Of a stretch of 64,000 bases of DNA, positions 35,454-44,655 are shown in pieces. Both the position numbers and the translations under genes were made by a program. This stretch comes from Actibacterium sp. 188UL27-1. GTDB taxonomy: Bacteria; Pseudomonadota; Alphaproteobacteria; Rhodobacterales; Rhodobacteraceae. The stretch lies in assembly GCF_016901225.1 (NCBI RefSeq), contig NZ_JAFEUL010000008.1:144360-208359 (forward strand). The letters are read 5' to 3'. Position 1 is the first letter of the stretch. Each line of letters starts with the position of its first letter. The notes under the pieces were generated by a model. It saw only the letters and a program-made list of their open reading frames with translations, was not told the origin of the DNA and did no database searches.

Positions 35454-36112
35454 GGCCGCGTCGCGCGCTTGTCACCGGCGGCAATCGCGGCATCGGGCGA
35501 GCCATCGCCGCCGGTCTGGTGGCTCAGGGGCATGCGGTCACTATTACCGCGCGGACCCAACCCGATGGGCAGGAAGCGGCTGAGGCCTTGGGATGCCAGT
35601 ACATGCTGACTGATTTGTCCAACCCGGAAACGATGATGGGTGTCCTGCAACCGCCCGAAGGCTTTGATATCTTGATCAACAATGCCGGGATCCTGCCAAG
35701 GGGATCGCTGCTTGAGAACCCGGAAGGGTACTTTGATTGCATGGCCGTCATGGTCAACGCGCCTTTCCTGCTGATCCAGGCCCTGGCGCCGGGCATGGTC
35801 GATCGGAGATGGGGCCGCATCGTCAATATTTCCTCCGACTGGGGTAGCTTTGCCGAAGGGTTGCACGGCCCCAACGCCTATGGGGTTGCCAAGGCTGCGT
35901 TGAATGCATTGACCATGACCCTGCCACGGGATCTGCCGGCTGGCGTCAAGGTCAATGCAATGTGCCCGGGCTGGGTCCAGACCCGCATGGGCGGTGCCGG
36001 TGCCACACGCACACCTGAGGACGCAGCCGACACGGCCGTATGGCTGGCCAATCTGCCCGATGATGGGCCAACTGGCGGGTTCTTTCGTGATCGAAAACCG
36101 CTGAACTGGTGA
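35450..36112 (+). CDS. Short-chain dehydrogenase/reductase
   Basis: 220 residues. RRALVTGGNRGIGRAIAAGL is the NAD(P) site, NNAGIL the structural motif, a Ser in VNISSDWGSF and YGVAKAAL the catalytic Tyr-Lys pair. Active-site residues are complete. The C terminus includes PGWVQTRMGG. The substrate is unknown. It starts inside the ACT gene stop, so the two are co-translated. Confidence 0.9.
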   Translation: MRPRRALVTGGNRGIGRAIAAGLVAQGHAVTITARTQPDGQEAAEALGCQYMLTDLSNPETMMGVLQPPEGFDILINNAGILPRGSLLENPEGYFDCMAVMVNAPFLLIQALAPGMVDRRWGRIVNISSDWGSFAEGLHGPNAYGVAKAALNALTMTLPRDLPAGVKVNAMCPGWVQTRMGGAGATRTPEDAADTAVWLANLPDDGPTGGFFRDRKPLNW

Positions 36113-36128
36113 CACATCAGGGTGTGTT

Positions 36129-37973
36129 TCAGGTCTGTAATTGGTCCAGCACAACCTCAATCGGGCATGGTTGACCGCTGATCTGGTCCTGGTATCGCGG
36201 ATAGTCGATCAGCGCCGCGTGGATCAATCCGCGCAGATCAGGTTGCGCGCCCCGTCGTGCGGGGCATTCAGACAGATCTCGGGTCAGGCCCCATCCGGCA
36301 TAAAATGGCAGGCCCAGGCATGTCACGGGTGTCTGGCGCAACAACACCTCCAACCCCTGGGGGGCCGCGATTGTCCAGACCTCCTCCACAGCATCAATCG
36401 CCGCGCTCAGCCCGTAATCGGTCAATACGACATCGGCCTTGTCGCGCAGCCCCTCATCAACCAAGCCGCCTTTGGGTCGGTAAACCAGGACCGCATCGGG
36501 TGAGCGCTCCCGCGCGGCGTACAACAGATCCTGATCCGTCAAGCGGCCATGTTCCTCGGGCGTGGGGCCACCCTCACCCAGGATCAGAATGCGCTGTCCC
36601 CCCGGCAGATCGGGGTCAGGATCGCAATCATCCCGCGCCTCAAACAGGCCGATCGCCCGCAGCCGGTCGGTAACGCGTTCGGCCCGGCGCAGATCGGCTT
36701 CTGGCAGGTCAGCCGCGGCCGCGATCAGGCGCTCCAGGCGGCTCTCCTCGCGCGGGTCGTTCCAGTGGCCCAGATCGTCGCGCAGTAGGGAAAGCGGGGT
36801 AGGGGACGGTCGCAGAAAGCCAGGCCCGACGCGGATCAGGGGGCGGCGGGCCATGGCGGTCGCGGCCTCAAGCGCCTCATCGGTCTGGCTTTGCCATGCC
36901 AGGACGGGTCGGTCGGTTTGCATTGCCATATCAACGGCTTCGGTGGCATTTCCAACCATTTTAACAGGGCCAGGATTGCCCATAAGACCGGTGACCAGAC
37001 CATGCTTATCGGGGCTGATGCCGACGGCGACATAGCCCTTGGCATCCTCGCGCAGCGGGCGGACCTGCGTGGCGAGTGTATCGATCACCTGTTCGATCTC
37101 GCACAGGCGGTCGCGCAAGGGATCGTACCAGACCGGGTACAAGATCATGGAGGCCGCAAACATCTGGGCGCGGGTCAGGTTCCGGGTGCGGCGCGGCACG
37201 GGGTTTTCGTCTTCGGTCAAGCCCCATCCGCTATAGAACGGCTGGCCAAACACCCGAGGTTTGTGGCCAGACAGGATCGCCTCGAACCCCAAATCGGCGC
37301 TGACCGTATAGACCGCGACCGCACCTTCCAACAGCCTCCAGGGAGAGACGGGACGGTCACACAGGGTGATCTGCCGCTGGACGTCATCCGGGCCGTAATG
37401 GCCCACGCCAGGGGCGGTTTTGATCACGATGCGCCGGTTCGGATTTTCGATCTGCGCGACGGTCAGCGCCTCCCGAAATGTTGTGCTGGAGGCCGCGGCC
37501 TCTTTAATCGCGGGCTCTTTGCGCGGTTGATCCAGGACAAGGATATAACCGGGATCGGGCACTGGCAGATCAGGATCGAAGTCGTTGCTTTGGCTCAGAC
37601 TATAACGTTTCAGCCGGGTCATCGCGGCGCGGGCCCTGTCCAACAGCGCCGTGTCGTCCAGCGGTGCTGTGGCCAACAATTGCTCTAGGTCTGAACGTCG
37701 GCTGCTGCCCAGATGGGGGCCGCCCTGGTCAAGCATCAGGCCGAACGGCGCAGCACCCGGGCCCGGCAGGCCAAGGGGGGCCGGTTCGATCCAAAGCGGG
37801 CGCGTGCCCTCAACCGGGTCACCGGCGCGCAGGCCTGTGTGATCGTGGTCGGCGACAGGATCCATGGGCTCTGCCCACCCGGTAAGGGTAAGGATGCGTT
37901 TGACGCAAGGCGTTGATAAAAAACCGGTATCTGGCAGATGCAACGGGCCCGGTTTGACTTTGACCTCAGCCAT
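36129..37973 (-). CDS. KpsC-like capsule polysaccharide glycosyltransferase (two modules)
   Basis: 614 residues with two related halves. Each ends in the same signature: VFGQPFYSGWGLTEDE in the first and CLGLPFYAGWGLTRD in the second, each followed by an RRT/RRG stretch. KpsC-type enzymes carry two beta-Kdo transferase modules and build the linker that joins group 2 capsule polysaccharide to its lipid. The length is near that of KpsC proteins. No kpsS, kpsD or other capsule genes lie in the window, so the rest of the pathway must be elsewhere. ATG 37973 is the start used. It is convergent with the SDR gene. Confidence 0.85.
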   Translation of the reverse strand: MAEVKVKPGPLHLPDTGFLSTPCVKRILTLTGWAEPMDPVADHDHTGLRAGDPVEGTRPLWIEPAPLGLPGPGAAPFGLMLDQGGPHLGSSRRSDLEQLLATAPLDDTALLDRARAAMTRLKRYSLSQSNDFDPDLPVPDPGYILVLDQPRKEPAIKEAAASSTTFREALTVAQIENPNRRIVIKTAPGVGHYGPDDVQRQITLCDRPVSPWRLLEGAVAVYTVSADLGFEAILSGHKPRVFGQPFYSGWGLTEDENPVPRRTRNLTRAQMFAASMILYPVWYDPLRDRLCEIEQVIDTLATQVRPLREDAKGYVAVGISPDKHGLVTGLMGNPGPVKMVGNATEAVDMAMQTDRPVLAWQSQTDEALEAATAMARRPLIRVGPGFLRPSPTPLSLLRDDLGHWNDPREESRLERLIAAAADLPEADLRRAERVTDRLRAIGLFEARDDCDPDPDLPGGQRILILGEGGPTPEEHGRLTDQDLLYAARERSPDAVLVYRPKGGLVDEGLRDKADVVLTDYGLSAAIDAVEEVWTIAAPQGLEVLLRQTPVTCLGLPFYAGWGLTRDLSECPARRGAQPDLRGLIHAALIDYPRYQDQISGQPCPIEVVLDQLQT

Positions 37974-38132
37974 GGTGATCGGTCCCCGAGGGGCCGCGAA
38001 CAGGAACAGGTGATTTCACCGGGTTTGGCCTCCGATCCGGGATGTTGCGCCAAGCTGTCAGAAAAGTGGGGCGGGCGAAAGTCTTGCCCTGCGCCCCCGT
38101 GGTGGCTAGGTCTGCGCAAAAGGGAGACCGCA

Positions 38133-38741
38133 ATGTTCACAGGCATCATCACCGATATCGGCGAGGTTCGCGCCCTTGATCCCAGAGGTGACCTGCGCGC
38201 CCGGATCGGGACCGGCTATGATACGCAAGGCATTGATATCGGAGCATCAATTGCCTGTGACGGCGTTTGCCTGACCGTGGTCGAGACGGGCGATGACTGG
38301 TTCGATGTCGATATCTCTGCCGAGACATTGGCGATGACCAATATCGGCGGGCCCGAGCCCAAGAACCATGGCTGGCAGTTGGGTCATCGGATCAATCTGG
38401 AACGCGCCTTGAAGGTTGGGGACGAATTGGGTGGGCACATCGTGTCGGGCCACGTGGATGGTGTGGCACATGTTGTGGGCATGGAGGAGGAAGGCGATAG
38501 CACCCGCGTCACCTTTGAAGCGTCAGCGCCCCTTGCACGGTTCATTGCGCCCAAGGGGTCGGTCGCGTTGAACGGCACGTCGCTGACCGTGAACGAGGTC
38601 GAGGGCGCACGATTTGGCATCAATTTCATCCCCCATACCAAGACGGCTACCACATGGGGTAGCACCATGGTCGGCGACGCCATAAACCTTGAGATCGACA
38701 CGTTAGCCCGATACGTCGCGCGGCTGGCTGAGACGGCATGA
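38133..38741 (+). CDS. ribE: Riboflavin synthase alpha chain
   Basis: 202 residues from ATG 38133, six bases after GGGAG; the frame is open from 37938 but unlike protein there. It opens with MFTGIITDIGEV and carries two lumazine-binding halves, seen as IACDGVCLTVVE and ALNGTSLTVNEV. It converts two dimethyl-ribityllumazine molecules to riboflavin. The stop overlaps the next small gene (ATGA). No FMN riboswitch is seen upstream. Confidence 0.95.
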   Translation: MFTGIITDIGEVRALDPRGDLRARIGTGYDTQGIDIGASIACDGVCLTVVETGDDWFDVDISAETLAMTNIGGPEPKNHGWQLGHRINLERALKVGDELGGHIVSGHVDGVAHVVGMEEEGDSTRVTFEASAPLARFIAPKGSVALNGTSLTVNEVEGARFGINFIPHTKTATTWGSTMVGDAINLEIDTLARYVARLAETA

Positions 38742-38980
38742 AAGCGGTCGTCATACGCTCCATCAACGACCCATCTGAACAGCGCTGTATCGACATTCGC
38801 CGCCATGGTGATGGCAGTTTTGAATGGCTGGAATGTCGCCGTGATCCTGAAGATCCCCATGGCTGGCGTGTCCTGGGTGGGGAAGACGGATTTGCCAGTG
38901 TCGATGATGCCCTGAACGCGGCCCGCGACGCGGCACCCTGGTTGCCAGCCGACCCTGTTGCGGGCGCGGCGAAGCGTTAA
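38738..38980 (+). CDS. Conserved-looking small protein after ribE
   Basis: 80 residues, ATG overlapping the ribE stop. The sequence is compact and mixed (DGSFEWLECRRDPEDPHGWRVLGG) with no signal peptide or membrane segment. I do not recognise the family. Tight coupling to ribE is the only hint about its job. Confidence 0.68.
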   Translation: MKAVVIRSINDPSEQRCIDIRRHGDGSFEWLECRRDPEDPHGWRVLGGEDGFASVDDALNAARDAAPWLPADPVAGAAKR

Positions 38981-39186
38981 TCCACCGCGCGGATGAATGG
39001 CCAGTCTGGAACGGCCGCCCGGGATTTTGCCCCTAACGCCCTGAAACACAGGCAAAATGGGCATGCAGAATGGATGCATATTCCATACACAATCCATACA
39101 TACGCCATGTAGCAAAGTGGTGGTTAGCAGACCGGGCGGCCGACCATGTGTTAATGTCGCCCGGTATGGCGTTGGAGGCATTTAGC

Positions 39187-39690
39187 ATGGCCGTCTTGCA
39201 TCTGATCGAGGGGCCGGTGGGGGCTGGCAAGACAACCTATGCCATGGATCTGGGGCAGCGTTTGCGGACACCCCCGCTGGTGCTGGATGCCTGGATGGTC
39301 ACCCTCTTTCGGCCAGACCGGCCCGAGACGGATCTGTGGACCTGGTATACCGAGCGCAAGTTGCGCTGCATTGATCAGATCTGGTCGGTCGCGGTCGGGC
39401 TGCTTGACCATGGTCAGGACGCGATTGCCGAGCTTGGCCTTGTGCGCGGCACGGACCGGGCGGCGATCTTTGCCCGCGCTGCCGAATACGGCGTTAAGCT
39501 GCGGATCCATGTTCTTTACAGCCCGCAAGAGACGCGCCGCGAGCGGGTTGCCGCGCGCAATACCGTGCAGGGGCCGACCTTTGCCATGGTCGTTTCCCCC
39601 GACATGTTTGAGGCGGCGTCGGATATGTGGGAGCCGCTGACGCCTGCGGAATGCGCGGGGCAGGATGTCCGGTTTATCGCCTCGACATGA
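39187..39690 (+). CDS. P-loop ATP-binding protein (kinase-like)
   Basis: 167 residues from ATG 39187, preceded by TGGAGG at eight bases. VLHLIEGPVGAGKTTYAMDL is a Walker A site at the extreme N terminus; the remainder resembles the AAA/zeta-toxin-like kinase group (VLYSPQETRRERVAARN as a lid-like Arg stretch). The substrate is unknown. It converges with ribD 20 bases away. Confidence 0.78.
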   Translation: MAVLHLIEGPVGAGKTTYAMDLGQRLRTPPLVLDAWMVTLFRPDRPETDLWTWYTERKLRCIDQIWSVAVGLLDHGQDAIAELGLVRGTDRAAIFARAAEYGVKLRIHVLYSPQETRRERVAARNTVQGPTFAMVVSPDMFEAASDMWEPLTPAECAGQDVRFIAST

Positions 39691-39709
39691 GAACTGCTGC
39701 TATCGCGCG

Positions 39710-40810
39710 TCAGGCGCGGTGCCATGTGGCCACAATGTCGGGGCCCATGGCACGGTGCTCCTGCAAGGTGTACCGGCGTGCCTCGGCCAGACGATCAAGC
39801 CCCATGGCGCCAATGGCCGGTTGCCCCTCCGCCCCCAGGGCGAGACCGGCCGTGCCGGTGATCAACCTGTCCACGACATCGGCGTTCAGCAGTGCCGCGG
39901 CAAAGGCACCGCCCCCTTCACAGAAAACCCGGGTCAGCCCCTGCTGGGCCAGGGTTTGCATCAGACCCCCTGGGTCGATTTGGCGATCTGGGCCAATGGG
40001 GGTAGGCAAGCAGAGGGCGCCCAGATCTTGCCACGCCGTTACCAGGGCCGGGTCCGCGTCGGGGCCGTGGCAGATCCAGACCGGCGTCTCGCGCGCTGTC
40101 CGGGCCAGTTTCCCGTTGAGTGGTACATCGATCCGGCGGGAGGCCACCACGCGCACCGGCTGATACGTGACGCCAAGGTCCCGGACGGTCAGTTGCGGAT
40201 CGTCGGCACGCGCCGTTCCGGCACCGACCAGCACCGCATCGTGGTCGGCCCGCAGGGCATGGGCATAGCGGCGGGCCTGTGGCCCCGTGATCCACTGGCT
40301 TTCCCCGGTCGCGGTGGCGATGCGACCGTCAAAGCTGGTTGCGAGTTTCAAGGTCAGAAACGGACGGCCTTCGGTTATCCGTTGCAGAAAACCGGCCTGC
40401 AAAGCGGTGGCCTGGTCGCGCAGAACGCCCATGTCGACCGTGATGCCCGCCTTGCGCAGACGGTCGATCCCGGCGCCATTCACACGCGGATCGGGGTCGG
40501 AGAGGGCAACGACGACCCGGGCCAAGCCGGCCGCGATCATCGCATCGGCACAGGGCGGGGTTTTGCCATGATGTGCGCAGGGTTCCAGTGTGACATAGGC
40601 CGTACCACCGGTGGCCGCCGTGCCAGCCCGGGCTAAGGCAACGGCTTCGGCATGGGGGCGCCCGCCGGGTTGGGTCCATCCGCGGCCCACCACGCGGGTC
40701 CCTTGGGCGACGACGCAGCCCACGGCCGGATTGGGCCATGTCCGACCAAGCCCGCGGCGCGCAAGGGACAGGGCCAGCGCCATAAAGCGCCGGTCCTGCG
40801 CTGGGCTCAA
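39710..40810 (-). CDS. ribD: Bifunctional riboflavin deaminase/reductase RibD
   Basis: 366 residues. The N-terminal deaminase domain holds the zinc site: HAEAVAL with the catalytic Glu, and [16 protein letters not shown]. The C-terminal reductase has [21 protein letters not shown] and [12 protein letters not shown]. It carries out the deamination and side-chain reduction after the first ring-opening step of riboflavin synthesis. The start overlaps the nrdR stop (ATGA), so it is translated with nrdR. Confidence 0.95.
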   Translation of the reverse strand: MSPAQDRRFMALALSLARRGLGRTWPNPAVGCVVAQGTRVVGRGWTQPGGRPHAEAVALARAGTAATGGTAYVTLEPCAHHGKTPPCADAMIAAGLARVVVALSDPDPRVNGAGIDRLRKAGITVDMGVLRDQATALQAGFLQRITEGRPFLTLKLATSFDGRIATATGESQWITGPQARRYAHALRADHDAVLVGAGTARADDPQLTVRDLGVTYQPVRVVASRRIDVPLNGKLARTARETPVWICHGPDADPALVTAWQDLGALCLPTPIGPDRQIDPGGLMQTLAQQGLTRVFCEGGGAFAAALLNADVVDRLITGTAGLALGAEGQPAIGAMGLDRLAEARRYTLQEHRAMGPDIVATWHRA

Positions 40811-41274
40811 CTGTCTGACGCGTCTTCCGGGCGCAGCTCGCTCACGAATTTGTCGAAATCGTCGGCGGCCTGGAAATTCTTGTAAACACTGGCAAATCGG
40901 ACATAGGCGACCGTGTCGATCCGGGCGAGGCTTTCCATCACGATCTCGCCGATGACTTTGCTGGGAATGTCGGTTTCCCCCATGCTTTCCAGGCGCCGTA
41001 CGATGCCGGATATCATCTGGTCCATGCGCTCGTGATCGACAGGGCGTTTCTGCAGGGCGATGCGGATCGAACGTTCCAGCTTGTCCCGGTCGAAATCCTC
41101 GCGTCGGCCGTTGGACTTGATCACCACCAGATCGCGTAGTTGCACCCGTTCATAGGTAGTAAACCGACCGCCACAGGCCGGGCAGAACCGTCGGCGCCGG
41201 ATGGCGACATGGTCCTCGGCGGGCCGAGAATCCTTAACCTGAGTGTCGACATTGCCGCAAAACGGACAGCGCAT
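40807..41274 (-). CDS. nrdR: Transcriptional repressor NrdR
   Basis: 155 residues from ATG 41274, behind GAAGGGGG; GTG 41289 is an alternative. The zinc ribbon (RCPFCGN and [16 protein letters not shown]) is followed by an ATP-cone domain ([20 protein letters not shown]). NrdR senses ATP/dATP and represses ribonucleotide reductase genes. nrdR next to rib genes is a common alphaproteobacterial order. Confidence 0.95.
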   Translation of the reverse strand: MRCPFCGNVDTQVKDSRPAEDHVAIRRRRFCPACGGRFTTYERVQLRDLVVIKSNGRREDFDRDKLERSIRIALQKRPVDHERMDQMISGIVRRLESMGETDIPSKVIGEIVMESLARIDTVAYVRFASVYKNFQAADDFDKFVSELRPEDASDS

Positions 41275-41506
41275 TGCGTCCCCCTTCACCTGTCTTCATG
41301 GGGCTGACACCCCGTTCATCCACTGTGACTATAGGAGCGCCTCTAGGATTTGGGTAGGGTCCATCTGCCACCACACAACCTTGATGATGCACAAAGGATG
41401 CACATTGGCGCCCCGTCCCGCGGTCGGGCGGGTTTGGCGCCCGGTGCTGGCGCCTGCTGGACATGGGGGCTAGGGTACTTTCCGCAGGGTAAGCGAGGGT
41501 TTTGAC

Positions 41507-42073
41507 ATGGCAGGTATCGGACATAATCAGGGGCCCACGATGGAGCGGGGCGCGTCATGGCGGCGCCATTGCTGGCGTACCGCGCGGGCTGAGTTGTTGC
41601 CGCAGATGCCGTTGAACGTTATCCGCCGCCGGGTCAAACGGGCGCGTGAATTGGGACTGGATTACAAGACCTATGCCAGCTTTCGCGCGGCCACGGGGCG
41701 CGATATCGTGGCTTTGTTGTTTTCCAGCAATGCATTGCGTGTGATCCGGCCCGGTGATGTGGTGCCAGAGACCCGACACGCGCATCTGATCGCGACGCGC
41801 GGTGTGGAGCACAGGGTCATTGCTCAACCTCCCCTGGACCCGGATACGTTGGTCGCGCGGTTGGCGGGGCAGGGCATCGACGTCACTGCGGTGGTCAAGG
41901 CACCGGGCTTTCAGGCGAACTTCCCCACCGTCCGCGCTGCCATGGACCGGGTGCGCGGCACGGTGCCTGGCGATGCGGTCCTGTTGATTGGCGACACCGC
42001 GATCGAGCGTGGCTGGTGTGCCGCCGGAAAGCTTGCGGGTTTCGTTCCTTCCGAACGGTATTTCGGCGCCTAG
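41507..42073 (+). CDS. IGHNQGP-motif protein of unknown function
   Basis: 188 residues starting MAGIGHNQGPTMERG. This opening motif occurs in many Rhodobacterales proteins, often phage- or gene-transfer-linked. The following segment (LLPQMPLNVIRRRVKRARELGLDYKTYASFRAATGRDIVALLFSSNAL) looks like a helical DNA-binding or tRNA-like region. The C-terminal part has a hydrophobic core but no recognised catalytic motif. I do not know its function. Confidence 0.7.
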   Translation: MAGIGHNQGPTMERGASWRRHCWRTARAELLPQMPLNVIRRRVKRARELGLDYKTYASFRAATGRDIVALLFSSNALRVIRPGDVVPETRHAHLIATRGVEHRVIAQPPLDPDTLVARLAGQGIDVTAVVKAPGFQANFPTVRAAMDRVRGTVPGDAVLLIGDTAIERGWCAAGKLAGFVPSERYFGA

Positions 42074-42507
42074 CTCCAGCTTCGAAAGAGGTAGCGTCCT
42101 CCTTTTGATGTGTTCGGCGGTGATGCTTGTCAGGATGCTGCGGTGATGGGCCGGTTTCTGGTAAATGTGAAACGACATAAGGCTATCCACGTTTCGCGAT
42201 GCGACGCGGGTTCGGATAGCTCCAACACCCATATAATCGTTGAACCCAATTCGACCCAGTGACGTTGTCCCGGCGCGATGGCGCATGTTCGGCTGTCAGA
42301 GCCCGACATTGCGCGCGAATGTGGCATCGGTGCGATGGCCGATAATCACGGGGCGAGCTTCCCTCCCCCAGATGGGGGAGGGATTGAGGGAGGGGGATTA
42401 CAGATCTCGGAAAGGATAAACCAACGCTGCGGCAAATCTGTCTGGGTCTTTCCAACGCGAGCGGGCTGGGCTATCTGCGGCCCGTTGACGTGCAAGGGGA
42501 GCCCCTC
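42074..42507. other. Intergenic region before ribBX
   Basis: About 430 bases without a convincing gene. It contains a perfect GC-rich hairpin at 42360-42383 (listed separately). The FMN riboswitch signature, which often precedes rib genes in other bacteria, is not recognisable. The promoter of the ribBX-ribH-nusB operon should lie here. Confidence 0.5.
42360..42383. repeat. GC-rich palindrome TCCCTCCCCC/GGGGGAGGGA
   Basis: A perfect 10-bp stem with an AGAT loop. It is followed by a second partly similar stretch (GAGGGAGGGGG). No T run follows, so it is not a standard terminator. The form is typical of dispersed intergenic palindromes. Confidence 0.6.
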
Positions 42508-43617
42508 GTGACCAGCCCGGAAAGCCACTATGCCGATGCAATCTCATCCGTGGATGAGATCATCGAGGATGCCCGCAATGGGCGGATGTTCATCCTTGTG
42601 GACCATGAGGACCGGGAGAATGAGGGCGACCTGGTGATCCCGGCCCAGATGGCCACGCCAGATGCCATCAACTTCATGGCGACCCATGGGCGCGGGCTGA
42701 TCTGCCTGGCCCTGCCCGGTGAGCGGATCGATGCGCTGGGCCTGCCTCTGATGGCGTCCCACAACTCCTCCCGGCACGAGACGGCCTTCACAGTCTCGAT
42801 CGAGGCGCGCGAGGGGGTGACCACCGGAATTTCCGCTGCTGACCGGGCCCGCACCGTCGCCGTTGCCATCGACTCCAGCGTCACCGCCACGGATATTGCC
42901 TCTCCCGGCCATGTGTTTCCGTTGCGCGCCCGTGATGGCGGCGTTCTGGTCCGCGCGGGTCATACCGAAGCCGCCGTCGATGTCAGCCGCCTGGCGGGCC
43001 TCAACCCCTCTGGTGTGATTTGCGAAATCATGAACGAGGACGGCACCATGGCCCGCCTGCCGGACCTGGTGGCCTTTGCCCAGCTTCACAACCTCAAGAT
43101 CGGTACGATCAGTGACCTGATCGGTTACCGCCGCCGCCATGACAATCTGGTCCGCGTCCGAGATCGCCAGACCGTGACCAGCGAGTTCGGGGGCGAATGG
43201 GAATTGCGCATCTACACGGATGAAACCCAGGGCGCCGAACATATTGCCCTGATAAAAGGCGATATCGAAACGGCGGATCCCGTTCTGGTGCGGATGCATG
43301 CCCTCGACCCGATGCTGGACGTGGTCGGCATGGGAGGTACGGGCCGGGCAGCCGAATTCGGCGACGCCATGCGCCTGATTGCGGAGGAGGGTCGCGGCGC
43401 ACTTGTCCTTTTGCGTGATCTCCACATGAAACTGGCCGCGGCGAGCGAGGTCTCTCCGCAAACCTTGCGCCAATACGGATTGGGGGCGCAGATCCTATCT
43501 TCTCTTGGCCTGTCGAAACTCATCCTGTTGACAAACTCCCCGACACCCAAGGTTGTGGGGCTGGAAGCTTACGGGCTTGAAATCGTCGGCACCCGCAAAA
43601 TTTCGGAGATCGGCTGA
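42508..43617 (+). CDS. ribB: RibBX: 3,4-dihydroxy-2-butanone-4-phosphate synthase with degenerate cyclohydrolase-like domain
   Basis: 369 residues from GTG 42508, six bases after AAGGGGAG; GTG 42490 also fits. The N-terminal synthase has VDHEDRENEGDLVIPAQ, SSRHETAFTVSIEA, GHVFPLRARDGGVL and GHTEAAVD, all active-site parts. The C-terminal half keeps the GTP cyclohydrolase II outline (LVRMHALDPMLDVVGMG) but the zinc-binding Cys cluster of active RibA is absent. This is the RibBX form common in Proteobacteria. The cyclohydrolase step must come from another gene. The stop overlaps the ribH start. Confidence 0.93.
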   Translation: MTSPESHYADAISSVDEIIEDARNGRMFILVDHEDRENEGDLVIPAQMATPDAINFMATHGRGLICLALPGERIDALGLPLMASHNSSRHETAFTVSIEAREGVTTGISAADRARTVAVAIDSSVTATDIASPGHVFPLRARDGGVLVRAGHTEAAVDVSRLAGLNPSGVICEIMNEDGTMARLPDLVAFAQLHNLKIGTISDLIGYRRRHDNLVRVRDRQTVTSEFGGEWELRIYTDETQGAEHIALIKGDIETADPVLVRMHALDPMLDVVGMGGTGRAAEFGDAMRLIAEEGRGALVLLRDLHMKLAAASEVSPQTLRQYGLGAQILSSLGLSKLILLTNSPTPKVVGLEAYGLEIVGTRKISEIG

Positions 43618-44168
43618 TGGCCACCAACGAAACCCACTACACGCTGCCTCGACCGGATTTCAAAAAGCCGGTCAAGGTGCTGCTCGTCGTCGCCCCCTAT
43701 TATCGCGACATCGCCGATAATCTGGTCAAGGGCGCGGCAGCGGAGCTTGACGCCGCTGGTGCCACCCATGAAGTGATCGAAGTGCCCGGCGCGCTGGAAG
43801 TGCCCACGGCAATCCGCATCGCCCACCGGCAAAGTAACTTCGATGGTTTCGTGGCCCTGGGCTGTGTGATTCGCGGTGAGACCACGCATTACGAAACGGT
43901 CTGCAACGATAGCAGCCGGGCAATCCAATTACTGGGCCTCGATACGGCCTGCATCGGCAATGGCATCCTGACGGTCGAGAATATGGATCAGGCCGTTGCC
44001 CGCGCTGACCCCGATGGCCAGAATAAGGGTGGCGGGGCCGCAGCCGCCGCGCTCCACCTGATCGCCCTGACCCGGCGGTTCGGGAAGGAAGATCGGGGGA
44101 TCGGTTTTCTGCCCAGCCGCGATGAATACAAACTCGCCGGTGATCCGGACGGCACCCCCACCGCATGA
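43617..44168 (+). CDS. ribH: 6,7-dimethyl-8-ribityllumazine synthase
   Basis: 183 residues. The substrate loop VPGALEVPTAI, GCVIRGETTHYETVCND and GILTVENMDQA are diagnostic. It condenses the aminouracil with dihydroxybutanone phosphate to form lumazine, the substrate of riboflavin synthase. The start overlaps the ribBX stop (TGATGG). nusB follows with an ATGA overlap. Confidence 0.96.
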   Translation: MATNETHYTLPRPDFKKPVKVLLVVAPYYRDIADNLVKGAAAELDAAGATHEVIEVPGALEVPTAIRIAHRQSNFDGFVALGCVIRGETTHYETVCNDSSRAIQLLGLDTACIGNGILTVENMDQAVARADPDGQNKGGGAAAAALHLIALTRRFGKEDRGIGFLPSRDEYKLAGDPDGTPTA

Positions 44169-44620
44169 CCGACAAACGCCAGATGAAGTCGGCAGCCCGG
44201 CTTTACGCCGTCCAGGCCCTGTTCCAGATGGAGGCATCGGGCCAAACGGTCGAGGTCACCCAGACCGAGTTCGAAGATCACCGGTTTGGGGATGCACATG
44301 AACTTGGCGAACTGGCCGAGGGCGATGTGGATCTTTTCCGGCAACTGATCGATGACGCGGTCAATCACCAGGCCCAGATCGACCAGATGACCGACCGCGC
44401 CTTGGTCGCCAAATGGCCGATCAACCGGATTGATCCGACGCTTCGTGCCCTTTTTCGCGCCGCAGGGGCCGAACTGACCCAGGCCAAAACCCCGCCCAAG
44501 GTCGTGATCGTCGAATTCGTGGACATCGCCAAAGCATTCTTCCCCGAAGGTCGGGAACCCAAATTCGTCAATGCCGTGCTTGACCACATGGCGCGTGAAG
44601 CCAAGCCCGAAGCGTTCTAA
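44165..44620 (+). CDS. nusB: Transcription antitermination factor NusB
   Basis: 151 residues, all-helical, with SAARLYAVQALFQME at the start and DPTLRALFRAAGAELTQAK and VDIAKAFFPEGREPKFVNAVLD later, the standard NusB pattern. It binds boxA RNA with S10 to stop premature termination in rRNA operons. The ribH-nusB order is widespread in Proteobacteria. Confidence 0.95.
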   Translation: MTDKRQMKSAARLYAVQALFQMEASGQTVEVTQTEFEDHRFGDAHELGELAEGDVDLFRQLIDDAVNHQAQIDQMTDRALVAKWPINRIDPTLRALFRAAGAELTQAKTPPKVVIVEFVDIAKAFFPEGREPKFVNAVLDHMAREAKPEAF

Positions 44621-44655
44621 TCTACACATTTGGCTGCTGCATTTTGGGGAAACGC

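Noticed and set aside
37974..38132. Possible FMN riboswitch before ribE
   Set aside because: The conserved AGGG...CCCGAC...GGCGGT core is not present; only unrelated GC-rich stretches are seen.
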